A DNA stretch of 42,500 bases from Mesostigma viride (Eukaryota > Streptophyta > Mesostigmatophyceae > Mesostigmatales > Mesostigmataceae): NCBI GenBank assembly GCA_009746045.1, contig RPFO01001238.1, positions 2,501 through 45,000 on the forward strand, written 5' to 3'. Made by a program: the position numbers and the translations under genes. Shown one piece after another: positions 20,755-30,510 of this stretch. How positions within the stretch are numbered: the stretch's first letter is position 1; every line of letters begins with the position of its first letter. The notes beneath the pieces are model-generated. The model was given only the letters and a program-made list of their open reading frames with translations, searched no databases and was not told the origin of the DNA.

Positions 20755-22017
20755 ATGGCAGACTCCCATCCTGAGGGGACACCCAGGCCACCTGCCCAAC
20801 TCCACGAGGACGTGAGGGCTACGTATGTCTTTCAGCACGACTACGCTGGCCCCAGAGCCCCAGGTACTTCGCTCCAGGAAGACCCTGGGTTCGTGGAAGC
20901 CCATTTTCTCAACCTGTTCCAGCGTATGGTACATGATCAGCAGCGGCACGAGCAGCGTCACGGGGCCCTTATATCAAGGTTGGCTCATGTGGAGGGTTTG
21001 GTTACTCAGATGGCAGAACATTTGAGGGCTGGGCACCTTCCACTTGTGGGTTCTGCTGTGCCTGCAGCCTCGGAGGCCCAGGTAGCTCAGGAGGCTATCC
21101 CCACCATGGTGGCCTCAGTTCCCTCCCCTACGGAGGCTTCTCCGTCCCCTAAGGTGGTGGTACACTTGCCCAGGTCCGTCGTCCCCACAAAACAGGTGGA
21201 GCAGTACTTGGACCACCGTAAATGTGCCCCTGGACAGTGCGAGTGGTGTAAATCCTTGTACACAGCCATGAAGGCCCTCGACCAGACAGTGGTGGAGGAG
21301 GGTGAACTAGTACCCGAGGGTATGGTAGAGTTGGCCCTGGACTGTCTGCCCCCCAGTCTTTGTGAGATTGGTTCACCCATGGTGGCTTATATTATGCACA
21401 CCGTCTTTGCAGTGTACCCGTGGCCTTCGTTTGACATGAGGCCGGTGGAGGGCCAGGACTTGATGGCAGCTCTGCCCAGTGATCTGAGACTCGCCTTTGC
21501 AGAGCTCCAGCCAGTTGGTTATTCCCAGACCTATACTGAGCTGCTAGAGCAAGCTGTCAAGCAGGGAGAGTTTGACATGACCCCGTCGTCCAGCTGCTCC
21601 GTGATGTCCTGTTTTCCACACAAGGACAGCACGGTCTTCGTGGGGCTGCAGTTACCAAAGTTCCCTAACGAGCTGAGAGCCAGGCTCACGCCCTTGAGAG
21701 TGCTGGTACCCATCTTGGGGGCCAGGTGGGGGCCTATCAAGGCCTTCCTACAGCTGTGGTGGGCCTATAGCAGCTGGCTATGTCGCCATAAGACTGCCAG
21801 TGGCTGGGTCTTCGACCCCCTCCGACAAGCTGTGGTTACTCTGACCTATCCTGCCCAGTGCAGTAGGTTTTCAGCTGAGTTGGGCAAGGCTGCTGAGACC
21901 TGCATGGCTATTCAGGTCAGCAGGAACTGGCCAGATCTGGTGTCCATGGTGGAGCATTTCCCAGTGTTTGGAACGAGGGGGAAGGACACGAAGAAGGGGG
22001 ATTGGTTCACTTTGTGA
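20755..22017 (+). CDS. Additional sense ORF downstream of integrase, function unknown
   Basis: An intact frame of 420 residues, starting at an ATG in GCCATGG context 48 bases after the integrase stop and ending 381 bases before the 3' LTR. It occupies the position of env in retroviruses. I see no signal peptide, transmembrane segment or furin-like site, so an envelope role is not supported. The N-terminal part is Pro-rich with a Gln/His/Arg-rich helix (about residues 55-95), then a Ser/Pro linker. A C-terminal Leu/Trp-rich globular part contains CAPGQCEWCK and FLQLWWAYSSWLC. Intact coding in a copy whose pol is broken suggests it is real. Some plant Ty3/gypsy elements carry extra ORFs here; I do not recognise this family. 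Confidence 0.75.
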   Translation: MADSHPEGTPRPPAQLHEDVRATYVFQHDYAGPRAPGTSLQEDPGFVEAHFLNLFQRMVHDQQRHEQRHGALISRLAHVEGLVTQMAEHLRAGHLPLVGSAVPAASEAQVAQEAIPTMVASVPSPTEASPSPKVVVHLPRSVVPTKQVEQYLDHRKCAPGQCEWCKSLYTAMKALDQTVVEEGELVPEGMVELALDCLPPSLCEIGSPMVAYIMHTVFAVYPWPSFDMRPVEGQDLMAALPSDLRLAFAELQPVGYSQTYTELLEQAVKQGEFDMTPSSSCSVMSCFPHKDSTVFVGLQLPKFPNELRARLTPLRVLVPILGARWGPIKAFLQLWWAYSSWLCRHKTASGWVFDPLRQAVVTLTYPAQCSRFSAELGKAAETCMAIQVSRNWPDLVSMVEHFPVFGTRGKDTKKGDWFTL

Positions 22018-22385
22018 AGGGTTTCCAGGATGGTTGGAGATGGGGCTGTGGAGTGAGGTGGGGATCCAGAATGGAGGAGGCCAGTTCTGATGTCCAGTCC
22101 AGATTTTCAGTAATGGCAGTTCTGAGTTCATGACAGTCTTGCAGTTGTATTATCCAGGCATGGATGCCTGTGTGCTAGTCACTTGATGACATTTCATCAG
22201 TGGGTGAAATTGTCTTGTTCAGGGTTGACCATGATCAGATGATAATGAGATAGGAGGCCCCTTTGGGGATGTAAAAACCCACTTGCTTGTCCCAAGAGGT
22301 GGTGGACTTCCTGTTTATTGTTGTGTTGTTTTGTGGAGGTTGTTGTTTTATTCTCTTGGCTTCTAGGAACTGGGAGTTCCTGTTT
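22018..22385 (+). other. 3' noncoding region of the retrotransposon
   Basis: Between the extra ORF and the polypurine tract. It contains T/G-rich stretches and no recognisable gene. Confidence 0.6.
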
Positions 22386-22398
22386 TGAGGGGGAGATA
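22386..22398 (+). other. Polypurine tract
   Basis: TGAGGGGGAGATA immediately before the 3' LTR supplies the purine run that primes plus-strand DNA synthesis. Confidence 0.8.
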
Positions 22399-23102
22399 TG
22401 TAACAACCAAATGTTACATCCAAAGTTTTCCTACTGATTGATCTGATTATGAGTTCTTTAGGACAAATTATTTGGGAAGTTAGGAGGCTTCGACGTCTGA
22501 TGGATATTGAGCCTGCTGAGATCTGCAGAGATTATTGTTCTACCCTCATTGGTCGTGGCCTGATCCACGTAGGGTACTTTGCATGGTTTTGTTCAGTCAG
22601 TCATAGATTCTCTTTAATACCGTTGTACCTGGTGGATCTAGTTCCAGGTCATGGAGATTTCGTATGTGCTGGCTTTGTGTTGTGTTGAGGATTCGGAAGC
22701 TAAGATCTTATCTTGAGTGATCCTCACTTCTGATTGGTCCTTCCGAGTTAGGGCTGAGCCGACCCTGCGTGCATGATGACTTTTATCCAGTTTGTGGCGG
22801 CTGGGAACGTGTGCGTGTAAGAAAGCTAAGCTATGGTGTAATTCAAGGGATTCCTTGTTTCATCAACCAAACAACCCTCGCTAAAAGTCAACTATAACTT
22901 CAACAGATAGTCGACTTGGATATAACATTGTCTGTTGTGTCTAACAAGGGTGGGGACTCATTCCCTTAACTGTTGAAGATCCATCTTCATTGCTTCTCTG
23001 GACGTGAAGTTATCTGTCGCGACTCCAACCCAGGTATAAAGATCTTTTCACATCAATGTTGAAACTGAGGCTGTTGCAAACACAACATTTTTAGTCGTTA
23101 CA
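22399..23102 (+). repeat. 3' LTR, 704 bp
   Basis: Begins TGTAAC after the polypurine tract and ends GTTACA, followed by the CCCTC duplication. It is nearly identical to 12846-13549 (three substitutions). Confidence 0.95.
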
Positions 23103-23420
23103 CCCTCACATTTCCGGCACCACCGTCGCCTCCACCTCCACCCTCCTCACCTCCTCCTCCACTGACAGGTCTGCCTCCACCTCCACTGCCGCCTCCACCT
23201 CGACGGCCGACATCAAAGCCCAGCTCAGGACTCGACATCGACAAGCGCCTCCACGACAACGCCATCGCCATTGAGTGCCTGCAAAACACGTGCAGGCCTC
23301 ACGGCGCCCAGGCGGTGAAGGACATCGCCGCCCAGCCGGCATCTGCTGGCCCCGGCGGCCAGCGATGCTCCTTAATCCACCGGCCCAGACCTGGGTGGAC
23401 ATGCTAGCTTAAGCACCACA
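23103..23420 (+). pseudogene. Unidentified open frame, continuation after the insertion
   Basis: Starts with the second CCCTC copy. Removing the retrotransposon, the frame ending in TLFTELP continues here through a Ser/Thr-rich stretch made by CCTCCACCTCCACC-type repeats and then STADIKAQL. A frame slip near 23235 leads into LDIDKRLHDNAIAIECLQ. A related-looking helical segment, LKQQTLNLREEADITK, appears at about 23457-23505. No family recognised. Confidence 0.4.
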
Positions 23421-24434
23421 CCACCTCCACCGCCTCCGCCGGCCATCGCGGCACAGCTCAAGCAACAAACGCTCAACCTCCGCGAGGAGGCCGACATCAC
23501 CAAGCGCACCCATAATATGTCATCGTCAAGCACTTCGACCAGCCGGCAGGTGAGGACTCAGAGTCTCTTGCCATATAGCGTTTAAGCGCGACATTCTTAC
23601 CGGGCCCCATGCAACTCACTGGTGAGCTGCGGATCAGTCGGCTGTCCGCCTTCCCCGCGCGCGGGGCCGGTAAGGCTGGCCCGACCCCGTGCTCCTCATG
23701 CCTATCAAAAATAAAAGTACAGCGACAGGAGCTATGCAGCCGACCTACCTCCAGCTCCGGCAGAACGCAGGGGGGAAGCAGAGTATACTGGAGGGGGGCG
23801 GTCATCCACGACCTGGACGTCGACCACAGTCCACAAGCCCTGGCAGGCGCCCCCTGCCCCCCCCAGCATGCAACCCCAGCTTAGTAGGGAATATATAGTG
23901 CAGTAGTGTAGACTAGGTAGGCTTAGCTTAGCACGTGGCCCACGCCTATAGCTACGCGCATGTACGCCTATGACGGGAAACCCCACGGATGATCGGCATT
24001 AAGAATTAAGCTTTAATAGCATTGCCTGTGCAGAAGACGACTTTCTGCTGAGGTGCCGATGCTCTAGCTAGCCATTGTTTACATGCAGCCATATGATGAT
24101 TCTCCACCCTATGTCCGCACCTTACGGCTGCTGGTATACATTCAGTGGTGGTGCAGGTGCCTTTGGTGCAGGTGTATTTTACACCAGCCCTACCCTTGCA
24201 GGAAGTAGCCCGGCAGACTGTATAGAAAGCCTGTATCCGGCACTGACTGTATTGAAAGCCTGTAAGACTGTATCCCCCTTCTCAGGGATATGTGCTGCAT
24301 GTGCTCCCAACGGAGATATGTTCCAATTTAATTTAATTTAACTTAGCTTTTCGATATGTTGACATTGCACAAACATTTCCAAACCATCCCCAACCACCAC
24401 CAAGGACATTCCTAAGAAGGTAGGCAAACATGTC
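23421..24434. other. Possible further remnants, mostly unassigned
   Basis: Contains short open pieces, including VYWRGAVIHDLDVDH near 23790, and CTTAGCTTAG-type motifs near 23920. A partial direct repeat around GTGCAGGTG lies at 24145-24175, with another around GAAAGCCTGTA at 24227-24260. No gene could be modelled. Confidence 0.4.
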
Positions 24435-24626
24435 ATGACCTACCCACAGCAGTTGCTGGCTGACCTAGTGGTCCCAGCTCAGTTCGAACATCGCATCCAC
24501 TCCCTCTCTCTTGCTTGGACTGCTATGCAGGACAAGAAGAGGTGGAAGACCATTGTCCAGGCTCATTCGCCCGCCCCTGTGGGCAAGCCCCCTCCCCCCA
24601 AGCGGAAGGGGCGCTTTGCTGAGTAG
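24435..24626 (+). CDS. Small hypothetical ORF or terminal exon
   Basis: A 63-codon frame from the ATG at 24435, open upstream in the same frame to about 24358, so this may be the last exon of a larger gene. It is Leu/Gln-rich at the start, with two Trp (LSLAWTAMQDKKRW) and a basic Pro-rich tail (GKPPPPKRKGRF) resembling a nuclear localisation signal. It could be the end of the gene interrupted upstream. Product unknown. Confidence 0.35.
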   Translation: MTYPQQLLADLVVPAQFEHRIHSLSLAWTAMQDKKRWKTIVQAHSPAPVGKPPPPKRKGRFAE

Positions 24627-24845
24627 AATAGGTATAGGGTTTTCTAGATTAGATTAGCTTAGAGTTAGATTAGTTCGGTTTCGCAGCTTTGCCCCCCCTC
24701 CATCCATCCACGGGAATCATATGTGCTACATGAGCTAGATCATGTAGCTCCGATGCAACGGAGTCATGTTGTAATTTAATTTTTTAAATTTTTTCCAAAC
24801 CCTATACCAGCAATGGCCTCTTTGTTCTTTTTTATTTATTATTAT

Positions 24846-24863
24846 CCCCCCCCCCCCCCCCCC
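24846..24863. repeat. 18-base poly-C run
   Basis: An uninterrupted C run about 30 bases upstream of the left end of CACTA element A. Confidence 0.9.
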
Positions 24864-24895
24864 GCCCTGCCCCCTCCCCGCGCCACGACCATGCA

Positions 24896-25245
24896 CACTA
24901 GGAACTCGGCTTTGAGAATGGGTGAGAAATGGTGAGAAAAAGGGTGAGAAAGGTGAGAAAAAGGGTGAGAAATGGGTGAGAATGGGTGAGAAAGGTGAGA
25001 AAAAAGGGTGAGAATGGGGTGAGAATGGGTGAGAAAACACGTTTCTCACCCGGGTGAGATTGCCCCAAAAAGGTGAAAAAAGGGGGAAAACGTGAGAAAA
25101 ATCTCAAAAAACAGGACGTGAGATAAGTGAGAAAAACGGAAGGTGTGAAACGTGAGAAAAGTGAGAAAATCAGGACGTGAGAAAAGTGAGAAAAGTGAGA
25201 AAAACAGGACGTGAGAAAAGTGAGAAAAGTGAGAAAACACAGCGC
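24896..25245 (+). repeat. Terminal and subterminal repeats, left end of A
   Basis: The 12-base terminus CACTAGGAACTC is followed by about 30 copies of GTGAGAAA-like units (variants GGGTGAGAA, AGTGAGAAAA). A palindromic TCTCACCCGGGTGAGA lies near 25044-25059, and CAGGACGTGAGAAAAGTGAG is repeated. The block is mirrored at 39525-39862. Arrays of this kind near CACTA ends bind the element's own DNA-binding protein in En/Spm; that role is inferred here. Confidence 0.85.
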
Positions 25246-25769
25246 TGAAAAACACACCCATAATGCAATATGCTGGCAGCAGACACATGCATGCAGTGCC
25301 AGTAACAACCGCTGTTCAAAACAGCACGAACAATAATGATTTTTTCATGAAATGTTTGAATAATTTTAATGTTTACAGCTGCAAGAACCCGTTGATTCAA
25401 CTATTCAACACTGTTATGGCGTTATGTACATCTTCGGCATTCAAATATGCCTGTTCAACACAGTCTGTTATGGCGTTATGACATCTTCGGCATTCAATGC
25501 CTGTTCAACACAGTCTGTTATGGCGTTATGACATCTTCCGGATTCAATGCCTATCATCAAATACTATATGGTAGCTAGCTAACAAAGCGGGCCGGTCGAC
25601 AGGGCGTCACATGCTGACTTGAAAGTGGAACCGCTTGCATTTTACTCTCGTGGTCCCTGCAAGAAATAAAGCAAACCGACACAATATACGCAAGAGGAAA
25701 AGAAATCACATCGATGACATCGAAGACATCTATGTCAAGGATCTGCTTAGATCCTTGACATAGATGTAA
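25246..25769. repeat. Subterminal conserved block of A, with an exact hairpin
   Basis: Unique sequence conserved inverted in element B (about 39040-39525). It includes roughly 50-bp direct repeats containing GTTATGGCGTTATG and CATCTTCGGCATTCAA. At 25727-25766 lies a perfect hairpin: 18-base arms (CATCTATGTCAAGGATCT and its complement) with a GCTT loop. Confidence 0.8.
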
Positions 25770-27290
25770 CGTGATAGATCCTTGACATAGACATCACCAT
25801 TCTACAAGGAAGAGCTCACCAGCACCTAACGGTCCATGCAGCGAATGTGTAGAACCCAACACTCACTCTTATGGCAAAGCAGCCCCATGTGGCAAGGCAG
25901 CACCATACACATGAATCACACCATGCGCCAGATAGATGTCACACGAGCAAGGCACAACGTTGTCGTCGGATCAGAAAGCAACAAACGTGAAAACGCTAGC
26001 GGCCCAAATCTGAGATTCCGCGGAACACAGAAAATAAGAAAGCTCAGAAGCTACCAGCAAGGGATCGAACATATGACCTTTGGCATGATTTCGCGGCTGT
26101 GTGAGTCTCCTGATCCGAAGGCATCTCACTTAATTAACGTTTCGAAACAGCCAAACTGCGGAAAATCTCTTACCGGAGAGAGTTGCCAATATCAAGGAGA
26201 CAACCAGCGCAGGCCAGAAATCGGGAGAATCCGGACCATGGTAGCTCGAGCATGCCGTTATCTTGTCCGCGTTTTCGAGTCGTGCAGGATTATGAATATG
26301 AATGGAGATGGAAATGTGTAGCCTTGTGCATTGCCGGAAATTACGGCTGGCTGACGTGAAGAGCGACTACATGACCTACACGGTGGGGCCGGAAACAGCT
26401 TGCTTGATTGTGTTTCATCGTGGGCAACGAGTCCAACAACTACTTTCTCTGGGCGGCAAACTGCGGCAAATTGAACGCAAACCTCATCATGAAATCTTGA
26501 CCGTCGAAATGTAACAATCCGACGACTTATGCAGTATGCCGCGTAATTTTCTGTTGCGGGAGAGCCGTTGGGCCGGTTCCCGACGCGGGCGACCAGTGGT
26601 TTGCATTATTAAGTTAACTTACCTGAAGTTCTCCAACAGAAGTGACCCAAGCCGCATGATGGCACTCATCGACGGCCTCAGTCTATTGACGCGTCGGCCC
26701 GATTTTGGCGGCACCCAATTTGACACCAACGGCACCTACCGACAAAGGGCATACGTACGTTTCACGCGCACCACGACCTTCGAGCTCTGCTATGGCGGTG
26801 GTGCCGTGGGGCCCGCATCAGACTGCGGGCCCTTATCTGCTTTGGCGGTGCTGCCGTTGGGCCCGCATCAGAATTCAGGCCCTTTATGCATGCGGGCCAT
26901 TAATGCATGTTACTTTTTTAGTCTTCTGTGCACATACAAATATGAAGCAATGAGGTCGTGTCCTCTGGATTTTTGCACTGCAAATGGCATTTGCACCGTG
27001 TGCAGTTCCTGGACGTTTGGAAACATGCATGATGGCATGTGGCTAATGTAATGACTGACTAGCTAGACCGTTTCAGTGGTTTTTCATTTGCGGGTATTTC
27101 CTCGTAAATGGTGGGAAAGCGATGCATGGCAGCAATGGTTCTCACCACTAGACACTCCCGGCCAGTGAAGCTCGAAAAACACGCCCTGATCAAGCAAGCT
27201 GTTTCCGGCCCCACTGTATAGGTCATCTTACAGTCGCTCTTTGCGTAAGCCAGCCATAATTTCAATGAACAAGGCTACACATTTGCATAC
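25770..27290. other. Segment present only in copy A
   Basis: About 1.5 kb with no counterpart in element B. It starts with another partial copy of the GATCCTTGACATAGA motif. Two frames of 160-170 codons (25836-26321 and 26536-27051) show no motif I recognise. GGCCCGCATCAGA is repeated around 26810-26870. The distal part is bounded by an inverted repeat (26312-26404 and 27186-27284). Confidence 0.5.
26312..27284. repeat. Inverted repeat of about 95 bp bounding a 0.97-kb segment
   Basis: Bases 26312-26404 and the complement of 27186-27284 share AAATGTGTAGCCTTG, TACGGCTGGCT-like sequence and GTGGGGCCGGAAACAGCTTG, with scattered differences. The segment could be a small nested element or an inverted duplication. 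No target duplication is evident. Confidence 0.6.
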
Positions 27291-27744
27291 TCTTTGCTTG
27301 GTTATCGGTGTGCCTTTGTTTGGATGCAGGGGGGATCGCTGTGCTGACACAACGCGGCAAGGGATTTGCTGGTAGAAGATGCCCTTCCCAAGGCTGATTA
27401 CAGCGACCCTGCGAATGGCGACGAGGCCTACTGGTGAGCCTTGTTTTTTGCAAATGCTACTTACGCCGTCTGCTTTGGTTATTTTAATTCAGTCCTATTG
27501 AAAGGCGCCTTGGGATTAGCCATGCAATCATGTTTTACTGTCACAAAGCCAGCCCTAGTAATTAATATCTAGTTTGTTTGGTTTTACCCATCCGGGTGCC
27601 ATGATCTTGCCGCCAGTAAAAGCGTCCTGTGTTGTATCTGTTCTATTTTTTTTAATAACCAATACTTGCAATAATAATACTCTTTGCTGGGTTATCGGTG
27701 TGCGTTTGTTTGAATGCAGGCGAGATCGCTGTGCTGACACAACG
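27291..27744 (+). repeat. 63-bp direct repeat of a splice-acceptor region
   Basis: Bases 27291-27353 and 27681-27744 are near-identical copies of an intron end plus exon start (TTATCGGTGTGC, TTTGTTTG, ATGCAGG, ATCGCTGTGCTGACACAACG). In element B the block occurs once, at the 31457 acceptor. The extra copy in A is fused to upstream exon sequence GCGGCAAGGGATTTG, marking a rearrangement point. Confidence 0.8.
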
Positions 27745-28710
27745 TTCAACGTGCTAATTGCATGGGCATCATTAAACCTGACGCCGCTTGTGCCGCAAGG
27801 CATTGTAGCGGCGTGTGGGGGCGTGAAGCGCTACGCGGATTCTTTCCACAAAGTCAGGATACACGGGTTCAACTACCGCACGGAGGCTGCGGACCAATCC
27901 CAGGGAAAGCGGCACAAGAATGCGGGAGTTGCGGTGCATGGCCCGGGCGGACCGTGTAGACTTTGGTTTCATCACACACATTCTGAAGGCCAGGTTAGAG
28001 TACCCACGAGGGGGCTGGGAATGGCAGCTGTTGTTGAAGGTGGAGCTTTTTGATCGCCCGTTCATGTCGCTCACCTGCCCCACGAGAGGTTGGTGGTCAT
28101 CAGCAGCGCACAGGCCCCCAGGTCGTCGTGCCTTGTGTTGCCAGGTGCAGTGAGCTCAGTTGGGTATGTCGTCGATGAATGCTATGCTCCCGAAATGGTG
28201 GTAATCCCTGCCAAACTGCCATGGAGCATGGCACATCAGGCGCAATCTGCCCTCAGTAACCATGTGTATCACAGCGTGGCAGCAGATTTCCCCACCATGC
28301 CGCAGTTTGAAGTGATTGAGATCGAGGGTGAGCCGATGCCACCGCCACCGCCTAGTGGCAAGAAGAAAGGCAAGAAGAAGGGGTCCAAGAAGAAGAAGGT
28401 GGCAGCGGCAGACCTAGGTGATGGCGACGTGGTGCGCCGCGCTGGCAAGGCACCTGCTCGAGGGCGCAGCCGCAAGCGTGGTGCTCCCACAGATGCTGGA
28501 CCTAGCCAGCCCACCGTTGTAATTGAGGAGGTCCCTATGGCAATGAGGGCCAGTGGAAGGCAGCGTAAAGCTGTGAACTATTGCGACACTAGTGGGGATG
28601 ACACTATGTCATCAGAAGATGATGTTGATGCAAGCAACCCCTCGGACAGCAGTTCTGAAGAAGATGACCATGGATTTAATTTGGGCATGACAGCATTGTT
28701 TATGGAATGA
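27354..28710 (+). pseudogene. 3' transposase exons of CACTA element A (broken)
   Basis: Carries only the last two transposase exons, 27354-27433 (DLLVEDALPKADYSDPA...) and 27720-28710. It matches the - strand gene of element B at 31741-31815 and 30511-31457. A 4-base insertion near 27950 shifts the frame and brings in a stop at 28051-28053; a second change of 2 bases near 28060 restores it. The C-terminal tail is better preserved than in B: an uninterrupted Lys-rich stretch (GKKKGKKKGSKKKK), then an acidic Ser/Asp region, ending at 28708-28710 beyond the point where B stops early. It has no 5' exons or promoter, so it is not functional. Confidence 0.82.
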
Positions 28711-28799
28711 TGTGCTGTTTTATATTGTATGACAACCCTATATTGCACCTTTGTGGTGCACCCTATAATGCATATCAAAGTGGTGTTGAGTTTTTTTTC

Positions 28800-29182
28800 A
28801 CGTTAAGGACTTAATGAAATAAAGCTCATGATTTTTCTCGTGTTACACTCTTGGTGAGAAATTTCTCACCACGTTGACTTGTGATTTTTCGCGTGTTAGT
28901 GATTTTTCTCGTGTTGGTGAGAAACTTCTCAATTTTCTCAATTTTCTCACTTTTTCTCACTTTTTCTCACCCATTCTCACCTTTTTTCTCACTTAAGGGT
29001 TTTTTCTCACCCCAATCTCACCCAAACCCCCTTTTTCTCACCAAAATCTCACCCTGGTGAGATTTTTTGCCTAGCGTTTGCGGAAAAAAATTGAGAAAAA
29101 TCTCAATTTTCTCAAAAAATTCTCACAAAGGGTGAGAAAGTTGAGGGTTTTGAGAAAATTCTCAGAATCTGAGTTCCTAGTG
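28800..29182 (-). repeat. Terminal and subterminal repeats, right end of A
   Basis: TTTTCTCAC-type units in both orientations around a palindrome, CTCACCCTGGTGAG (about 29050-29063), then TTTGCCTAGCGTTTGCGG, and the terminus GAGTTCCTAGTG at 29171-29182. It is the mirror of 29914-30380 in element B. Confidence 0.85.
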
Positions 29183-29913
29183 CACTTCTCCTTAATTTTA
29201 CTCAAATGATTTCTAAATTATTGTTGACTTCAAAAAATTTTGTATAAAACGTTCGTTTTTCATATTTTTGCCTTCATTTTTTCTTTATTTCCCATGCTAT
29301 ATCTCAAGTTCCACCCATCACCCGGTCAGCGCCCTAGCTTGTGTTTGCCATTCTCCTTCCACTAATCTTCCATATGCAGATCTTCCTACAAACAGCCGGA
29401 CGCGGCGTCCACGATATCGTTGCGCCTTTCCTCTCAGACAATGTATTGACTGCTCTAGACCGGTATTTGACCTGTTGCCTTTCTCATTGAAAACATGGGC
29501 ACTGGGGCTGGCCGCCCCATAAGTTGCATGATCATGTCGTGCATGGTCATGTGCCACTCGGTATTGAACCGTGATCCAGTACGCGGGGGTTGTGGCTGGG
29601 GTGAACCCTGGGTACATCTGCCCCTAAAAAACCTCAGCCCGTCCGGGAGAGGCCTTTATAATATTCTCCCAAACCGGCGCCTCTGAATGAGTTCCAAGAC
29701 TATCTGTTGGCACTGGACCATGGCCGGCAGCCCTATACTGCACCCGCTATGCTTTGCTATTGTATATCGAAGCTTTATCATATGCACCGACAGGGGATGC
29801 CGGATCGTTTCGACGGGTCCCATTGTGCAATCTGTGGCATGATGGCATGAGGGAAGGGGAGGGTCTCTGCATCATGCACCCGGCCCCTGCCTGCTGTGCG
29901 CCCTCATCATGCA
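29183..29913. other. Spacer between the two CACTA elements
   Basis: 731 bases between the right end of A and the left end of B. It is AT-rich at first (29200-29290), with no repeat shared with either element and no recognisable gene. Both abutting junctions carry CA next to the transposon end. Confidence 0.6.
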
Positions 29914-30345
29914 CACTAGGAACTCAATTTCTGAGAAAATTCTCAAAAACCCTCAATTTTCTCACCCCTTTGAGAAAAAAGGTGAGAAAAGTGAGAAAAA
30001 TCTCAATTTTTTTCCGCAAACGCTAGGCAACAAAATCTCACCAGGGTGAGATTTTGGTGAGAAAAAGGGGGTTTGGGTGAGATTTGGGTGAGAAAAAACC
30101 CTAAAGTGAGAAAAAAGGTGAGAATGGGTGAGAAAAAGTGAGAAAAAGTGAGAAAAAGTGAGAAAAAGTGAGAAAAAGTGAGAAAAAGTGAGAAAAAGTG
30201 AGAAAAAGTGAGAAAAAGTGAGAAAAAGTGAGAAAAAGTGAGAAAAAGTGAAAAAATTGAGAAGTTTCTCACCAACACGAGAAAAATCACTAACACGAGA
30301 AAAATCACAAGTCAACGTGGTGAGAAATTTCTCACCAAGAGTGTA
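29914..30345 (+). repeat. Terminal and subterminal repeats, left end of B
   Basis: CACTAGGAACTC is followed by TTCTGAGAAAATTCTC, CGCAAACGCTAGGC, the palindrome CTCACCAGGGTGAG (about 30036-30049) and then about eleven exact tandem copies of GTGAGAAAAA (30128-30250). Inverted AACACGAGAAAAATCAC units follow. Confidence 0.88.
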
Positions 30346-30510
30346 ACACGAGAAAAATCACGAGCTTTATTTCTAAACCCTTAACGTGAAAAAAAACTCA
30401 ACACCACTTTGATATGCATTATAGGGTGCACCACAAAGGTGCAATATAGGGTTCATACAATATAAAACAGCACATCATTCCATAAACAATGCTGTCATGC
30501 CCAAATTAAA

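Larger units (their letters stand above)
12846..23102 (+). mobile_element. Ty3/gypsy LTR retrotransposon (chromovirus), 10.26 kb
   Basis: Bounded by two 704-bp LTRs that start TGTAAC and end GTTACA, with a CCCTC target duplication. In order: primer-binding site, gag, protease-RT-RNase H, integrase with chromodomain, an extra ORF, a polypurine tract and the 3' LTR. The order PR-RT-RH-INT and the C-terminal chromodomain place it among Ty3/gypsy chromoviruses. The LTRs differ by three substitutions and five short indels, so insertion was recent. Frame breaks in pol and a MITE-like insertion at 18238-19034 mean this copy cannot make an intact polyprotein as read here. Confidence 0.95.
24896..29182 (-). 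mobile_element. CACTA transposon A: inverted, internally deleted copy (4.3 kb)
   Basis: Begins CACTAGGAACTC at 24896 and ends GAGTTCCTAGTG at 29182. Its left 0.85 kb is the reverse complement of the right end of element B (about 39040-39862), and its right 1.9 kb is the reverse complement of B's left part (29914 to about 31760). It therefore lies in the opposite orientation to B. It lacks the whole second gene and the 5' exons of the transposase. It carries a 1.5-kb segment not found in B (about 25770-27290). Both flanks show CA next to the ends. It is best read as a non-autonomous derivative. Confidence 0.88.

Noticed and set aside
20755-22017. Calling the extra retrotransposon ORF an envelope gene
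   Set aside because: No signal peptide, transmembrane helix or cleavage site is visible; position alone is not enough.
24735-25308. Open frames rich in FSHFSPFLT on the - strand, and similar ones at 29962-30315 and 39456-39871
   Set aside because: They are the GTGAGAAA subterminal arrays read as protein; no splice or start context.
25240-25560. CRISPR-like array suggested by spaced direct repeats
   Set aside because: Repeats are few and variable with no uniform spacers, they belong to a CACTA subterminal region, and the genome is eukaryotic.
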